Below are positions 1 to 5,763 of a stretch of DNA of 5,763 nt, piece by piece. Position numbers and translations under genes: made by a program. The stretch lies in contig SLGA01000168.1 in NCBI GenBank assembly GCA_007123985.1, positions 1 through 5,763 of the forward strand. Direction: 5' to 3'. Position 1 is the first letter of the stretch, and each line of letters opens with the position of its first letter. This DNA comes from Balneolaceae bacterium (GTDB lineage Bacteria > Bacteroidota > Rhodothermia > Balneolales > Balneolaceae). The notes beneath the pieces are model-generated. The model was given only the letters and a program-made list of their open reading frames with translations, was not told the DNA's origin and did no database searches.

Positions 1-17
1 CCTAAAAAACCCAAGAT

Positions 18-1538
18 ATGAAAGATTTTTTGAGCACGCTCGGCATTGAAAAGATTAATGCAGGCACCTCTACCGGACAAGACTATTTAAAAACAGACTC
101 ATCAGAAATTATCACCAGCTTTACCCCAACCGATGGCACTGAAATTGCCCGGGTTGTTTGCACAACTCGAAGTGAGTATGATGCAGTAGTTGAAAAATCA
201 CAGGAAGCGTTTAACGAGTGGCGAATGATGCCGGCCCCGCAAAGAGGGGAGATTGTGCGGCAGATCGGGCTTAAACTTCGGGAATATAAAGAACCACTGG
301 GAAAGCTTGTTTCGTATGAAATGGGTAAGATTTACCAGGAAGGGCTGGGAGAAGTACAGGAGATGATTGATATCTGTGATTTTGCTGTTGGTTTGTCGAG
401 GCAGCTCTACGGGCTAACCATGCACTCTGAGCGCCCGCAGCACAGAATGTACGAGCAGTGGCACCCGCTGGGCCCTGTTGGTGTGATCTCCGCGTTTAAC
501 TTTCCGGTAGCAGTGTATAGCTGGAACGCCATGATTGCCGCCGTTTGTGGTGATACCGTGATCTGGAAAGGCTCAGAAAAAACGCCTCTCTGTGGTATTG
601 CAGTTCAGAACATTGTAGCTGAAGTTCTGAAAGAGAATAATTTGCCGGAAGGTATTTTTGGATTGATTACCGGCGGACGTGAAGTTGGAGAGTGGCTCAC
701 ATCAGATGATCGAATTCCGCTGATTTCAGCAACAGGATCTATACGTATGGGCAAACAGGTGGCACAGGTAGTTGGCGCCCGCCTCGGTAAAACCATTCTT
801 GAACTTGGCGGCAATAACGCTATTATTATCAGTAAAGATGCTGATCTGGAAATGGCCATCCGTGCTGTAGTATTCGGCGCTGTGGGAACTGCCGGTCAGC
901 GTTGCACAAGCACCCGGCGCCTTATCATACATGAATCTGTTTATGAAGAAATAAAACAGAGATTGCTCACCATCTACAAGAGTATTCGCATCGGTGACCC
1001 GCTGGATTCAAAAACACTGGTTGGCCCGCTTATAGATCAGGATGCTGTTGATATGATGCAGAAAGCACTGGAAAAAGTGAAAGCAGAGGGTGGGAGCATT
1101 GTTAGTGGAGGCCGTGTACTTGAAAATATGGAAGGCCATTATGTGGAACCGGCTATTTGTGAAGTGGAAAACCACTACGAAATTGTACAGGATGAAACCT
1201 TTGCTCCGATTCTTTATCTGATTAAATACAAAACATTGGATGAAGCGATTGCATATCACAATGGGGTACGGCAGGGGTTAAGTTCTTCCATGTTTACGCT
1301 AAATATGCGTGAAGCAGAAACATTTTTAAGCCATAAGGGATCGGATTGCGGAATTGCAAATATCAACATCGGTACCAGCGGTGCGGAAATTGGCGGAGCA
1401 TTTGGCGGGGAAAAAGAGACGGGTGGCGGACGTGAATCAGGTTCCGATGCATGGAAAGCTTACATGCGCCGCCAGACCAATACCATCAACTGGGGCGATG
1501 AACTTCCGCTTGCCCAGGGTATTGAATTTGATGTATGA
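18..1538 (+). CDS. ALDH7 (antiquitin)-family aldehyde dehydrogenase, probable L-2-aminoadipate 6-semialdehyde dehydrogenase
   Basis: A 506-residue cytoplasmic NAD(P)+-dependent aldehyde dehydrogenase, full length for the ALDH7 family. ALDH7 enzymes oxidise 2-aminoadipate 6-semialdehyde (in equilibrium with piperideine-6-carboxylate) to 2-aminoadipate in lysine catabolism. Visible motifs: FNFPVAVYSWN at 160-170 with the oxyanion-hole Asn161, cofactor-binding Lys184 in VIWKGS, the SATGSIRMGK nucleotide loop at 237-246, general base Glu262 in LELGGNN, catalytic Cys296 in GTAGQRC, and ETFAP at 393-397. The C-terminal stretch 440-486 (GSDCGIANINIGTSGAEIGG onward, then GGGRESGSDAWK) is nearly identical to antiquitin as I recall it. 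Glu115 and Arg295 align with the human ALDH7A1 residues reported to bind the aminoadipate head group, which favours this substrate over betaine aldehyde. An in-frame TAA at 3-5 leaves ATG 18 as the first ATG; no Shine-Dalgarno is visible. No partner gene such as lysine 6-aminotransferase lies in the window, so the pathway is inferred from the family. Another semialdehyde substrate remains possible. Confidence 0.93.
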   Translation: MKDFLSTLGIEKINAGTSTGQDYLKTDSSEIITSFTPTDGTEIARVVCTTRSEYDAVVEKSQEAFNEWRMMPAPQRGEIVRQIGLKLREYKEPLGKLVSYEMGKIYQEGLGEVQEMIDICDFAVGLSRQLYGLTMHSERPQHRMYEQWHPLGPVGVISAFNFPVAVYSWNAMIAAVCGDTVIWKGSEKTPLCGIAVQNIVAEVLKENNLPEGIFGLITGGREVGEWLTSDDRIPLISATGSIRMGKQVAQVVGARLGKTILELGGNNAIIISKDADLEMAIRAVVFGAVGTAGQRCTSTRRLIIHESVYEEIKQRLLTIYKSIRIGDPLDSKTLVGPLIDQDAVDMMQKALEKVKAEGGSIVSGGRVLENMEGHYVEPAICEVENHYEIVQDETFAPILYLIKYKTLDEAIAYHNGVRQGLSSSMFTLNMREAETFLSHKGSDCGIANINIGTSGAEIGGAFGGEKETGGGRESGSDAWKAYMRRQTNTINWGDELPLAQGIEFDV

Positions 1539-1544
1539 AAATAA

Positions 1545-1578
1545 ACAACCTTCGAGAGTGCTTCACCTCGAAGGTTGT
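1545..1578. terminator. Perfect 12-bp hairpin between convergent genes, probable terminator
   Basis: ACAACCTTCGAG (1545-1556) pairs perfectly with CTCGAAGGTTGT (1567-1578). Inside the 10-nt loop, GTG (1558-1560) can pair with CAC (1564-1566), leaving a bulged A. On the minus strand the stem runs directly into a T-rich tail (TTATTTTCAT, complement of 1535-1544), which looks like an intrinsic terminator for the antiporter/WbqC-like operon ending at 1655. On the plus strand it starts 7 bases after the dehydrogenase stop, but the tail is only loosely T-rich (TTATTTTAGTTT from 1591). It may therefore act on both strands, more strongly on minus. Terminator function is inferred from position and shape. 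Confidence 0.75.
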
Positions 1579-1634
1579 GATGTGGTGATATTATTTTAGT
1601 TTGAAAACCGGTGATGGGCTTAACTCCGCCACGA

Positions 1635-1658
1635 TTGAAGGTCTTTCAGACGCTTCAA
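1635..1658. repeat. Imperfect hairpin over the stop codon of the WbqC-like gene
   Basis: TTGAAG (1635-1640) pairs with CTTCAA (1653-1658), and GTC (1641-1643) with GAC (1649-1651), leaving one unpaired G at 1652 and a 5-base loop. It covers the TGA stop at 1657-1655. No T-run follows on either strand, so it is not a classical terminator; it could protect the 3' end of the transcript or be incidental. Confidence 0.3.
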
Positions 1659-2329
1659 TGTGGCTTTATCTTGTCAATTATCCGAAAACTCTCCGGACCG
1701 TATTGGAAGAGTAAATCGAGCAGGCAACAGTGCGGTTCAAAACCATCAAAATGCTGGCGGTAAACGGGGTGATTGAACGAGATTTTACTACGATTTTTTC
1801 CTTGCCACTGATAATGTCTGGCATCATGCTCCTGGTAATATTTGGTGGCATTCAATTTTCCAGCGAGAAGATCGGGATTTGAATGGTACACATCGAGATC
1901 ACTTGCTAAAATCTCAAAAAGCGGATCTTCAATTTCCAAAAAACGAAATAATCGTTTTCTGAGAAAGAGGTTCAGATGCAGTAAAAATTCGTAATCTTTT
2001 GCCGATTTAAAATCGGCTTTTATCTCCGGTTCATAAAAATCGAAGTAAACGCTGTTCCTGTAATTATACTCGAGGGAGCGTAAAATTTGATCTATCCAGT
2101 TTGTGTTGTGATCGATTCTAACTTTATTAATTGGTTTCCCGCGGTCTTCAGCAACAACAGGTACATGAATGTATTGTGTACCATCCGGTGTGCGGATTTT
2201 TGCCCTGTGTGTGCGTCCTTTTCTCGACCAGTTCTCCGTATTCTGAAGAACAACTTTATCTGATTTTAGTAGAGTTGCGAGATCGTAAAGATCCGGTATA
2301 AATACCGGTTGCAGGATTGAAAGTATCAC
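1655..2329 (-). CDS. WbqC-like family protein
   Basis: A 224-residue soluble protein with no signal peptide or membrane segment, resembling the WbqC-like family (Pfam PF08889). Supporting stretches are the N-terminal ILQPVFIPDLYDLATLLKSD (5-24), followed by a basic segment with SRKGRTHRAKIRTPDG (35-50) and HVPVV (55-59); a central PDLLAGKL segment (152-159); and the C-terminal FNHPVYRQHFDGFEPH (185-200) and LLDLLFQYGPES (203-214). The family takes its name from a gene in an O-antigen cluster; its exact biochemical role is not something I can state, and no other polysaccharide gene is present here. The start is GTG (2329-2327) and overlaps the antiporter's TGA stop as GTGA, so translation is probably coupled to the upstream gene. 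No Shine-Dalgarno is visible, and the start codon lies within inverted repeats. An ATG would be the usual start, but none occurs near the N-terminus, and the conserved ILQP motif begins right after the GTG. Confidence 0.85.
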   Translation of the reverse strand: MILSILQPVFIPDLYDLATLLKSDKVVLQNTENWSRKGRTHRAKIRTPDGTQYIHVPVVAEDRGKPINKVRIDHNTNWIDQILRSLEYNYRNSVYFDFYEPEIKADFKSAKDYEFLLHLNLFLRKRLFRFLEIEDPLFEILASDLDVYHSNPDLLAGKLNATKYYQEHDARHYQWQGKNRSKISFNHPVYRQHFDGFEPHCCLLDLLFQYGPESFRIIDKIKPH

Positions 2330-2337
2330 GATACCGG
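2293..2337 (-). repeat. Three ATACCGG/CCGGTAT boxes around the GTG start of the WbqC-like gene
   Basis: On the minus strand, CCGGTAT occurs at 2337-2331, just before the GTG start. It occurs again at 2308-2302, and its complement ATACCGG follows at 2299-2293, so the last two form a perfect 7-bp inverted repeat with a 2-base spacer. The first box could also pair with the third. In addition, GTATC and GATAC flank the start codon itself (12 bases, 2336-2325). The structures lie in the translation-initiation region of the second operon gene. A regulatory role is inference; CCGG-containing runs are common in this window. Confidence 0.35.
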
Positions 2338-4056
2338 CTTGGATTCAGGATCTTCACCAAAATATTTCAGAATTCCGTAAAGAATCAACAATCCGGCAAT
2401 AATGCCCCAAATTGGGTGTATCCAATCGAATGCTGCCGGGAGTTCACCCACAATCAAAGCCACTACTGCTATTACCAATGCGTATGGTAGCTGAGTACGT
2501 ACATGATCGATCAAATCACAGGCAGAGGACATGGAGCTGAGTACGGTTGTATCGGATATTGGAGAGCAGTGATCACCAAAAACCGCACCAGCCATCACAG
2601 AGCTGATCGATCCGAGTAAAATTCCGTAGTGCTCGCCACCCGCAAAGCCTACCCCGGCACCCATCGAAATAGCGAGAGGAACCACTACCGGGAATAAAAT
2701 TGCCATGGTTCCCCACGAGGTGCCTGTAGAGAATGCGGTTACAGCCGCAATAAAGAATACAAGTCCTGGAAGCAGGGCTAGCGGCAGGCTGTCTTCAAGG
2801 AGAGAGGAAAGATATGCACCCGTGCCAATTTCTCCGGTGATACCTCCAAGACCCCACGCAAGAATTAAAATAATAACAGCCATCAGCATAGATTGCATAC
2901 CGCCCACCCACGATTCGAGTGCTTGGTTCATGGTTAGTATCCGCTGAAATACAGCCAGTGCAATAGCAACGGCACACCCCGTAAAGGATGCCCACAGAAG
3001 TGCAGCAAAGGGATCTGCATTACCAATAATGTTCCTCAGCCCGCTCTCTCCGGGTTCAAGAGCTGATGCACCGGTTGTGTATAGGCTATACATTGCAACA
3101 ATAATTACTGATAGTACCGGTAATGCTGCATTATACCACTTCTTGGGTTTGCCTTCGATGGGCTGAAGCTGTTCGAGGCTGGTATCGGCTGCCGGCATGG
3201 AGCCCGGCCGTATTACTCCGCCACCGCTATAAGCCCGCCTTTCTGCAGTGAGCATCGGTCCAAACTCTTTTCGCATAACGATGGTCATCAAAACAAAAGC
3301 AAGTGCCAGGATTGGATAAAAAAGGTAGGGGATGGAGTGGAGGAAGATGATAAAGGCGTTGTCGGCTCCGGCCTGCAATTGTGTGGCAAGTGCAACATCA
3401 GAGGTGCTTTCTGCGAGTGCACTGAGTGAATTCTGAATTTGTGTGATTTCAAACCCGATCCAGGTGGTGATTACCGCACTAACTGCCAGAGGAGCTGCAG
3501 TAGAATCAACAATATAGGCTAGCTTTTCACGGGAAATATTGAGGCGGTCGGTCATAGGCCGCAGTGCATTACCGCGAATAAGTGTATTGGCGTAATCATC
3601 AAAAAAAATGAAAAAAGCAGAGAACCAGGAAAAAAGCTGCCCGCGTTTACGGGTAGTTGCAAATTTTTTGAGGACATCCACAATTCCCTGCGTGCCACCG
3701 CTGCGCGACATCACCCCAACCATACCTCCTAGAAGAAGGCTGAATACAATGATTGCGATGTGATCAGCATCAACAAGTGCATCAATCATCACTTCGAGCG
3801 ATTGAGTTGTACCGGCTATTGGATTAAACCCAACAAGAAAGAGTGCGCCAACCCAAATACCGGCAAAAAGTGAAAGAATAACTTCACGGGTGATGAGTGC
3901 CAGACCAATCGCCACCAGTGGGGGAATCAAACTGATCCATGTTCCATACACACCGGCTGAATCTGGTGATGCGTCTGCAAAAGCAAACAGATCAAACCAC
4001 CCGGCAACCAAAAAAAGAAGTGTAGTGATCAGCGCAGTATAGAGGTACTTCTTCAT
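2326..4056 (-). CDS. NhaC-family Na+/H+ antiporter (two PF03553-type domains)
   Basis: A 576-residue inner-membrane protein with roughly 13-15 hydrophobic segments, of the NhaC family (Pfam PF03553). Such proteins exchange cytoplasmic Na+ for external H+; some relatives couple other substrates, so the exact exchange is inferred. Numbered from ATG 4056, the diagnostic motifs are FFDDYANTLIRGN at 151-163 with the paired acids Asp153/Asp154, the VDSTAAP segment at 183-189 followed by TTWIGFE, and in the second half STGTSWGTMAILFP at 443-456 and FGDHCSPISDTTVLSS at 493-508. The two halves are joined by a hydrophilic loop around 262-308 containing a GGG and the RPGSMPAADTSLEQLQP stretch. The N-terminus (MKKYLYTALITTLLFL) looks like a signal peptide or signal anchor. 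The frame stays open to a TTG at 4110, adding 18 residues, but ATG 4056 followed by two Lys codons is the better start; no Shine-Dalgarno is seen for either. It is the first gene of a two-gene operon with the WbqC-like gene and is transcribed divergently from pcm. Confidence 0.93.
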   Translation of the reverse strand: MKKYLYTALITTLLFLVAGWFDLFAFADASPDSAGVYGTWISLIPPLVAIGLALITREVILSLFAGIWVGALFLVGFNPIAGTTQSLEVMIDALVDADHIAIIVFSLLLGGMVGVMSRSGGTQGIVDVLKKFATTRKRGQLFSWFSAFFIFFDDYANTLIRGNALRPMTDRLNISREKLAYIVDSTAAPLAVSAVITTWIGFEITQIQNSLSALAESTSDVALATQLQAGADNAFIIFLHSIPYLFYPILALAFVLMTIVMRKEFGPMLTAERRAYSGGGVIRPGSMPAADTSLEQLQPIEGKPKKWYNAALPVLSVIIVAMYSLYTTGASALEPGESGLRNIIGNADPFAALLWASFTGCAVAIALAVFQRILTMNQALESWVGGMQSMLMAVIILILAWGLGGITGEIGTGAYLSSLLEDSLPLALLPGLVFFIAAVTAFSTGTSWGTMAILFPVVVPLAISMGAGVGFAGGEHYGILLGSISSVMAGAVFGDHCSPISDTTVLSSMSSACDLIDHVRTQLPYALVIAVVALIVGELPAAFDWIHPIWGIIAGLLILYGILKYFGEDPESKPVS

Positions 4057-4192
4057 AAATGTATTTCGTTGAATTGTGAAAACAATCACCTGAAAATACA
4101 AGCATTGCAATTAAATACAATCCTAAAATTCAGGCAGATTAAGGTATCCTGGGTATTCGCATTCGTATCAAAGTTTGGAATGAGTTATTTTG
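4057..4192. promoter_or_regulatory. Divergent intergenic region between the antiporter operon and pcm
   Basis: These 136 bases separate two divergently transcribed genes, so they should contain both promoters. I see no strong sigma-70 pair or Bacteroidetes-type TAnnTTTG element. A weak candidate for the antiporter operon on the minus strand is TTGTAT (4120-4115) with TATTTT (4098-4093), spaced 16 bases. Upstream of pcm, TATTCG (4154-4159) is at best a poor -10. No small reading frame or RNA gene stands out. Confidence 0.5.
4094..4120. repeat. Paired 8-bp direct repeat AAATACAA flanking palindrome ATTGCAAT
   Basis: AAATACAA occurs at 4094-4101 and again at 4113-4120, a period of 19 bases, close to two helical turns. 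The 8-bp palindrome ATTGCAAT (4104-4111) lies between them. The array sits 38-64 bases upstream of the antiporter ATG and overlaps the weak promoter candidate there, so it could be a regulator binding site. The AT-rich composition makes chance a real alternative. Confidence 0.35.
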
Positions 4193-4885
4193 ATGAAACT
4201 GAACTGCCAATCAACCCATATTGAATTGACTAAGGGAAACCGATCACATCGAAAGCATGCACGCCTTAGAAATCGGCTGGCTGATACGATTGCCGAAAAA
4301 GGAATTCATGATGAAGCTGTTTTGATGGCAGTACGATCAATTCCACGCCATATTTTTATTGATACTGCCCTCACAAACCGTGCATATGATGACCGTGCTC
4401 TGCCAATAGGTTGCGGGCAAACCATCTCTCAACCCTATACGGTTGCTGCACAAACGCAATTGTTGGAAATCAAGAGGGGTGATAAAGTTCTGGAGATTGG
4501 CACGGGTTCAGGGTATCAGGCGTCGATATTATGCCACATGGGTGCCGATGTTTACAGTGTAGAGCGCCATGAAGAGCTCTATCATAAAGCCCGTGAGATT
4601 CTGCAGGAACTGGGATACAGGCCTACGCTGAAGCTTGGCGACGGTACCAAAGGGTGGAGTGCATACGCACCCTATGATGGAATTGTAGTAACAGCAGGTG
4701 CTCCCGTGGTGCCTGATGATCTGATAAAACAACTGAATATTGGTGGCAGACTCGTAGTACCCGTAGGGAGTAAAGAGAGCCAGATGATGGTTAGAATTAC
4801 ACGGGTTTCAGAAGATAGCTATGAGGAGGAGCAGCTACAGCAGTTCAAATTTGTGCCTTTGATTGGAGAAAAAGGGTGGGATTGA
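4193..4885 (+). CDS. pcm: Protein-L-isoaspartate(D-aspartate) O-methyltransferase
   Basis: A 230-residue cytoplasmic S-adenosylmethionine-dependent methyltransferase that methylates isoaspartyl residues in damaged proteins so they can revert to normal aspartyl bonds (EC 2.1.1.77). It shows the full family pattern, numbered from ATG 4193: the substrate-side signature GQTISQP at 75-81, SAM-binding motif I VLEIGTGSGYQAS at 99-111, the acidic end of strand 2 in VYSVERHEEL at 120-129, GDGTKGW at 149-155, YDGIVVTAGAP at 161-171, GGRLVVPVG at 184-192 and the C-terminal FVPLIGEKGW. About 20 extra residues at the N-terminus, rich in Lys/Arg/His (KGNRSHRKHARLRNRL), make it slightly longer than the roughly 208-residue E. 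coli Pcm. A TTG at 4190 directly precedes the ATG and could add one residue; an in-frame TGA at 4181 rules out anything longer. GGAA at 4178-4181 is the only weak ribosome-binding candidate. The neighbours give no functional link. Confidence 0.96.
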   Translation: MKLNCQSTHIELTKGNRSHRKHARLRNRLADTIAEKGIHDEAVLMAVRSIPRHIFIDTALTNRAYDDRALPIGCGQTISQPYTVAAQTQLLEIKRGDKVLEIGTGSGYQASILCHMGADVYSVERHEELYHKAREILQELGYRPTLKLGDGTKGWSAYAPYDGIVVTAGAPVVPDDLIKQLNIGGRLVVPVGSKESQMMVRITRVSEDSYEEEQLQQFKFVPLIGEKGWD

Positions 4886-4931
4886 GTTAGTACAGTATGG
4901 TTTATAGAAAAGTAACTTTTATTTGAGGTAA

Positions 4932-5684
4932 TCAGGATCTTCCGGCAAATTCAACATGCCCGTTACTGTAAACCCTGAATTTTGAATTGCCTCCAATAAA
5001 GTGGAGAAGCAGATACTCCTCAAAAATTTCAGCTTCAATATCTTTTCTAAACCCGGCATAAAAAACAGGCTCAGGTGCTGCACTGGTAATTCCTTCAACA
5101 CTTTGAAACAGACTGCCGCTTGCATATCCGTTCAGCAGTTTGTCTGTACGAAGTATAGCAATGGAAAAATCCATACTGGACAATTCATGGAATGCTTTCA
5201 GTTCATAACCATACAGAACCATTAATGGATCAAGGTCAGTATGGCCTGTCATTGAAATACCATTTCTCCAGGAATCGAGCCATTTTGATGCATCAAGGGT
5301 ATCAGCAACAACCATTATTTCGTATGGGCTGGCCGGCTGTGAAGCTTGGATATTTTGTTCACGGGTTACGAATTTGGCCCTTGGATCAGATGATTTTGCA
5401 ACATGAATTAATCCATTGTAAAACAGATTTACAAGGGGCTCGGGAATTTCTAGCGTATTAGGATGATGTTTGTAAATATGCCGAAGAGCCAGTTTTTTTG
5501 CACTTGTTTGATATTGTGCTTTTGTTTCAGGCGATAGGTTGCCTTCATTAGCAGGGATAATCAATTCACCATTCTCCCAATTGATGGGGTTAAAGCTTCC
5601 GGGCCCTGTTGTAACAGATTCACAACCAATAGAGATGATTGCAAGGAAAAGCATTAAAGATAGCTTATTATATTTATTAAACAT
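4932..5684 (-). CDS. Predicted lipoprotein of unknown function
   Basis: A 250-residue secreted protein with a lipoprotein signal peptide: basic MFNKYNK, hydrophobic LSLMLFLAIIS, then a lipobox ending in Cys21 (ISIGC), the only cysteine in the protein. After the N-acyl-Cys anchor comes a short linker rich in small residues (ESVTTGPGS), with no acidic surface-export signal. The mature part appears to be a mixed alpha/beta soluble domain: a helical stretch around 51-73 (SPETKAQYQTSAKKLALRHI), then YEIMVVADTLDASKWLDSW (121-139), DPLMVLYGYELKAFHEL (152-168), MDFSIAILRTDKLL (171-184) and a C-terminal RVYSNGHVEFAG (237-248). I do not recognise the family. It is probably periplasmic and anchored to the inner leaflet of the outer membrane. 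ATG 5684 gives a compact signal peptide; an in-frame ATG at 5702 would add MIKSYI and is also possible. No Shine-Dalgarno precedes either. It converges on pcm, with 46 bases between the stops. Confidence 0.8.
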   Translation of the reverse strand: MFNKYNKLSLMLFLAIISIGCESVTTGPGSFNPINWENGELIIPANEGNLSPETKAQYQTSAKKLALRHIYKHHPNTLEIPEPLVNLFYNGLIHVAKSSDPRAKFVTREQNIQASQPASPYEIMVVADTLDASKWLDSWRNGISMTGHTDLDPLMVLYGYELKAFHELSSMDFSIAILRTDKLLNGYASGSLFQSVEGITSAAPEPVFYAGFRKDIEAEIFEEYLLLHFIGGNSKFRVYSNGHVEFAGRS

Positions 5685-5688
5685 GATG

Positions 5689-5703
5689 TATGATTTTATC
5701 ATA
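5689..5703. repeat. Inverted repeat TATGAT-TTT-ATCATA at the lipoprotein gene start
   Basis: Six-base arms (5689-5694 and 5698-5703) are separated by three T. The repeat lies 5 bases upstream of ATG 5684 and contains the alternative ATG at 5702. It could be an operator half-site pair or an AU-rich 5' leader hairpin; it is short enough to be chance. Confidence 0.25.
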
Positions 5704-5763
5704 TAAATATCACGATGTTCTTTTTTAAAAATAGCAAAACTCTCCGTTTCATGAACTTTAGAA
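5703..5763. other. Upstream region of the lipoprotein gene, cut by the window edge
   Basis: An AT-rich stretch of 61 bases that should contain at least part of the lipoprotein gene's promoter. I see no convincing -35/-10 pair, no TAnnTTTG element and no other gene start. Confidence 0.35.

Noticed and set aside
605..1259. Minus-strand open frames within the dehydrogenase gene
   Set aside because: They are antisense shadows of a highly conserved enzyme, with unnatural composition.
1354..1599. Plus-strand open frame overlapping the end of the dehydrogenase gene
   Set aside because: It lies in another frame of the conserved C-terminal coding region, runs through the hairpin, and its translation resembles no protein.
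4057..4110. N-terminal extension of the antiporter from a TTG at 4110
   Set aside because: The added 18 residues have no family character, and ATG 4056 starts a normal N-terminus (MKKYLYTALITT). The extension would also cover the repeat array in the promoter region.
4908..4920. AAAAG-TAA-CTTTT hairpin between pcm and the lipoprotein gene as a terminator
   Set aside because: The stem is only five mostly A-T pairs with a 3-base loop and no clear T-run, too weak to call.
5001..5461. Plus-strand open frames opposite the lipoprotein gene
   Set aside because: They are antisense to a coherent lipoprotein frame, have no ribosome-binding site and show no recognisable motifs.
1..5763. Defence system, mobile element, CRISPR array or other novel multi-gene system
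   Set aside because: All five genes are intact, and four belong to common housekeeping or metabolic families. There are no transposase or integrase genes, no spaced repeat arrays, and no tRNA or attachment-site duplication.

Overview
This is an ordinary chromosomal stretch from a free-living bacterium. The protein types suggest the Bacteroidota/Rhodothermota/Balneolota group, possibly a marine or halophilic Balneolaceae-like organism: a two-domain NhaC-type antiporter, a stand-alone WbqC-like protein, an ALDH7-type dehydrogenase, a type II lipoprotein, moderate GC, and almost no Shine-Dalgarno sequences before the starts. This placement is inference from protein character, not from a marker gene.

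Layout, left to right. (1) A complete aldehyde dehydrogenase of the ALDH7/antiquitin family (+, 18-1538), predicted to oxidise 2-aminoadipate 6-semialdehyde in lysine catabolism. (2) A 116-bp convergent intergenic gap with a perfect 12-bp hairpin (1545-1578), probably a terminator serving mainly the minus-strand operon. (3) A minus-strand two-gene operon: an NhaC-family Na+/H+ antiporter (2326-4056) followed by a WbqC-like protein (1655-2329). They share a 4-base GTGA stop/start overlap, so they are probably translationally coupled. (4) A 136-bp divergent intergenic region that must hold the promoters of the antiporter operon and of pcm; it contains a paired 8-bp direct repeat flanking an 8-bp palindrome. 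(5) pcm (+, 4193-4885), protein-L-isoaspartate O-methyltransferase, a protein-repair enzyme. (6) A convergent minus-strand lipoprotein of unknown function (4932-5684), with 61-79 bp of upstream DNA at the right edge depending on the start used.

The genes do not form one pathway: lysine catabolism, ion homeostasis, a surface-polysaccharide-associated family, protein repair and an envelope lipoprotein sit side by side. All five reading frames are intact. I saw no tRNA, rRNA, CRISPR array, insertion sequence or phage gene, and no convincing evidence of a new multi-gene system. The points most worth a second look are the secondary structure around the GTG start of the WbqC-like gene, the repeat array in the divergent promoter region, and the unrecognised lipoprotein.
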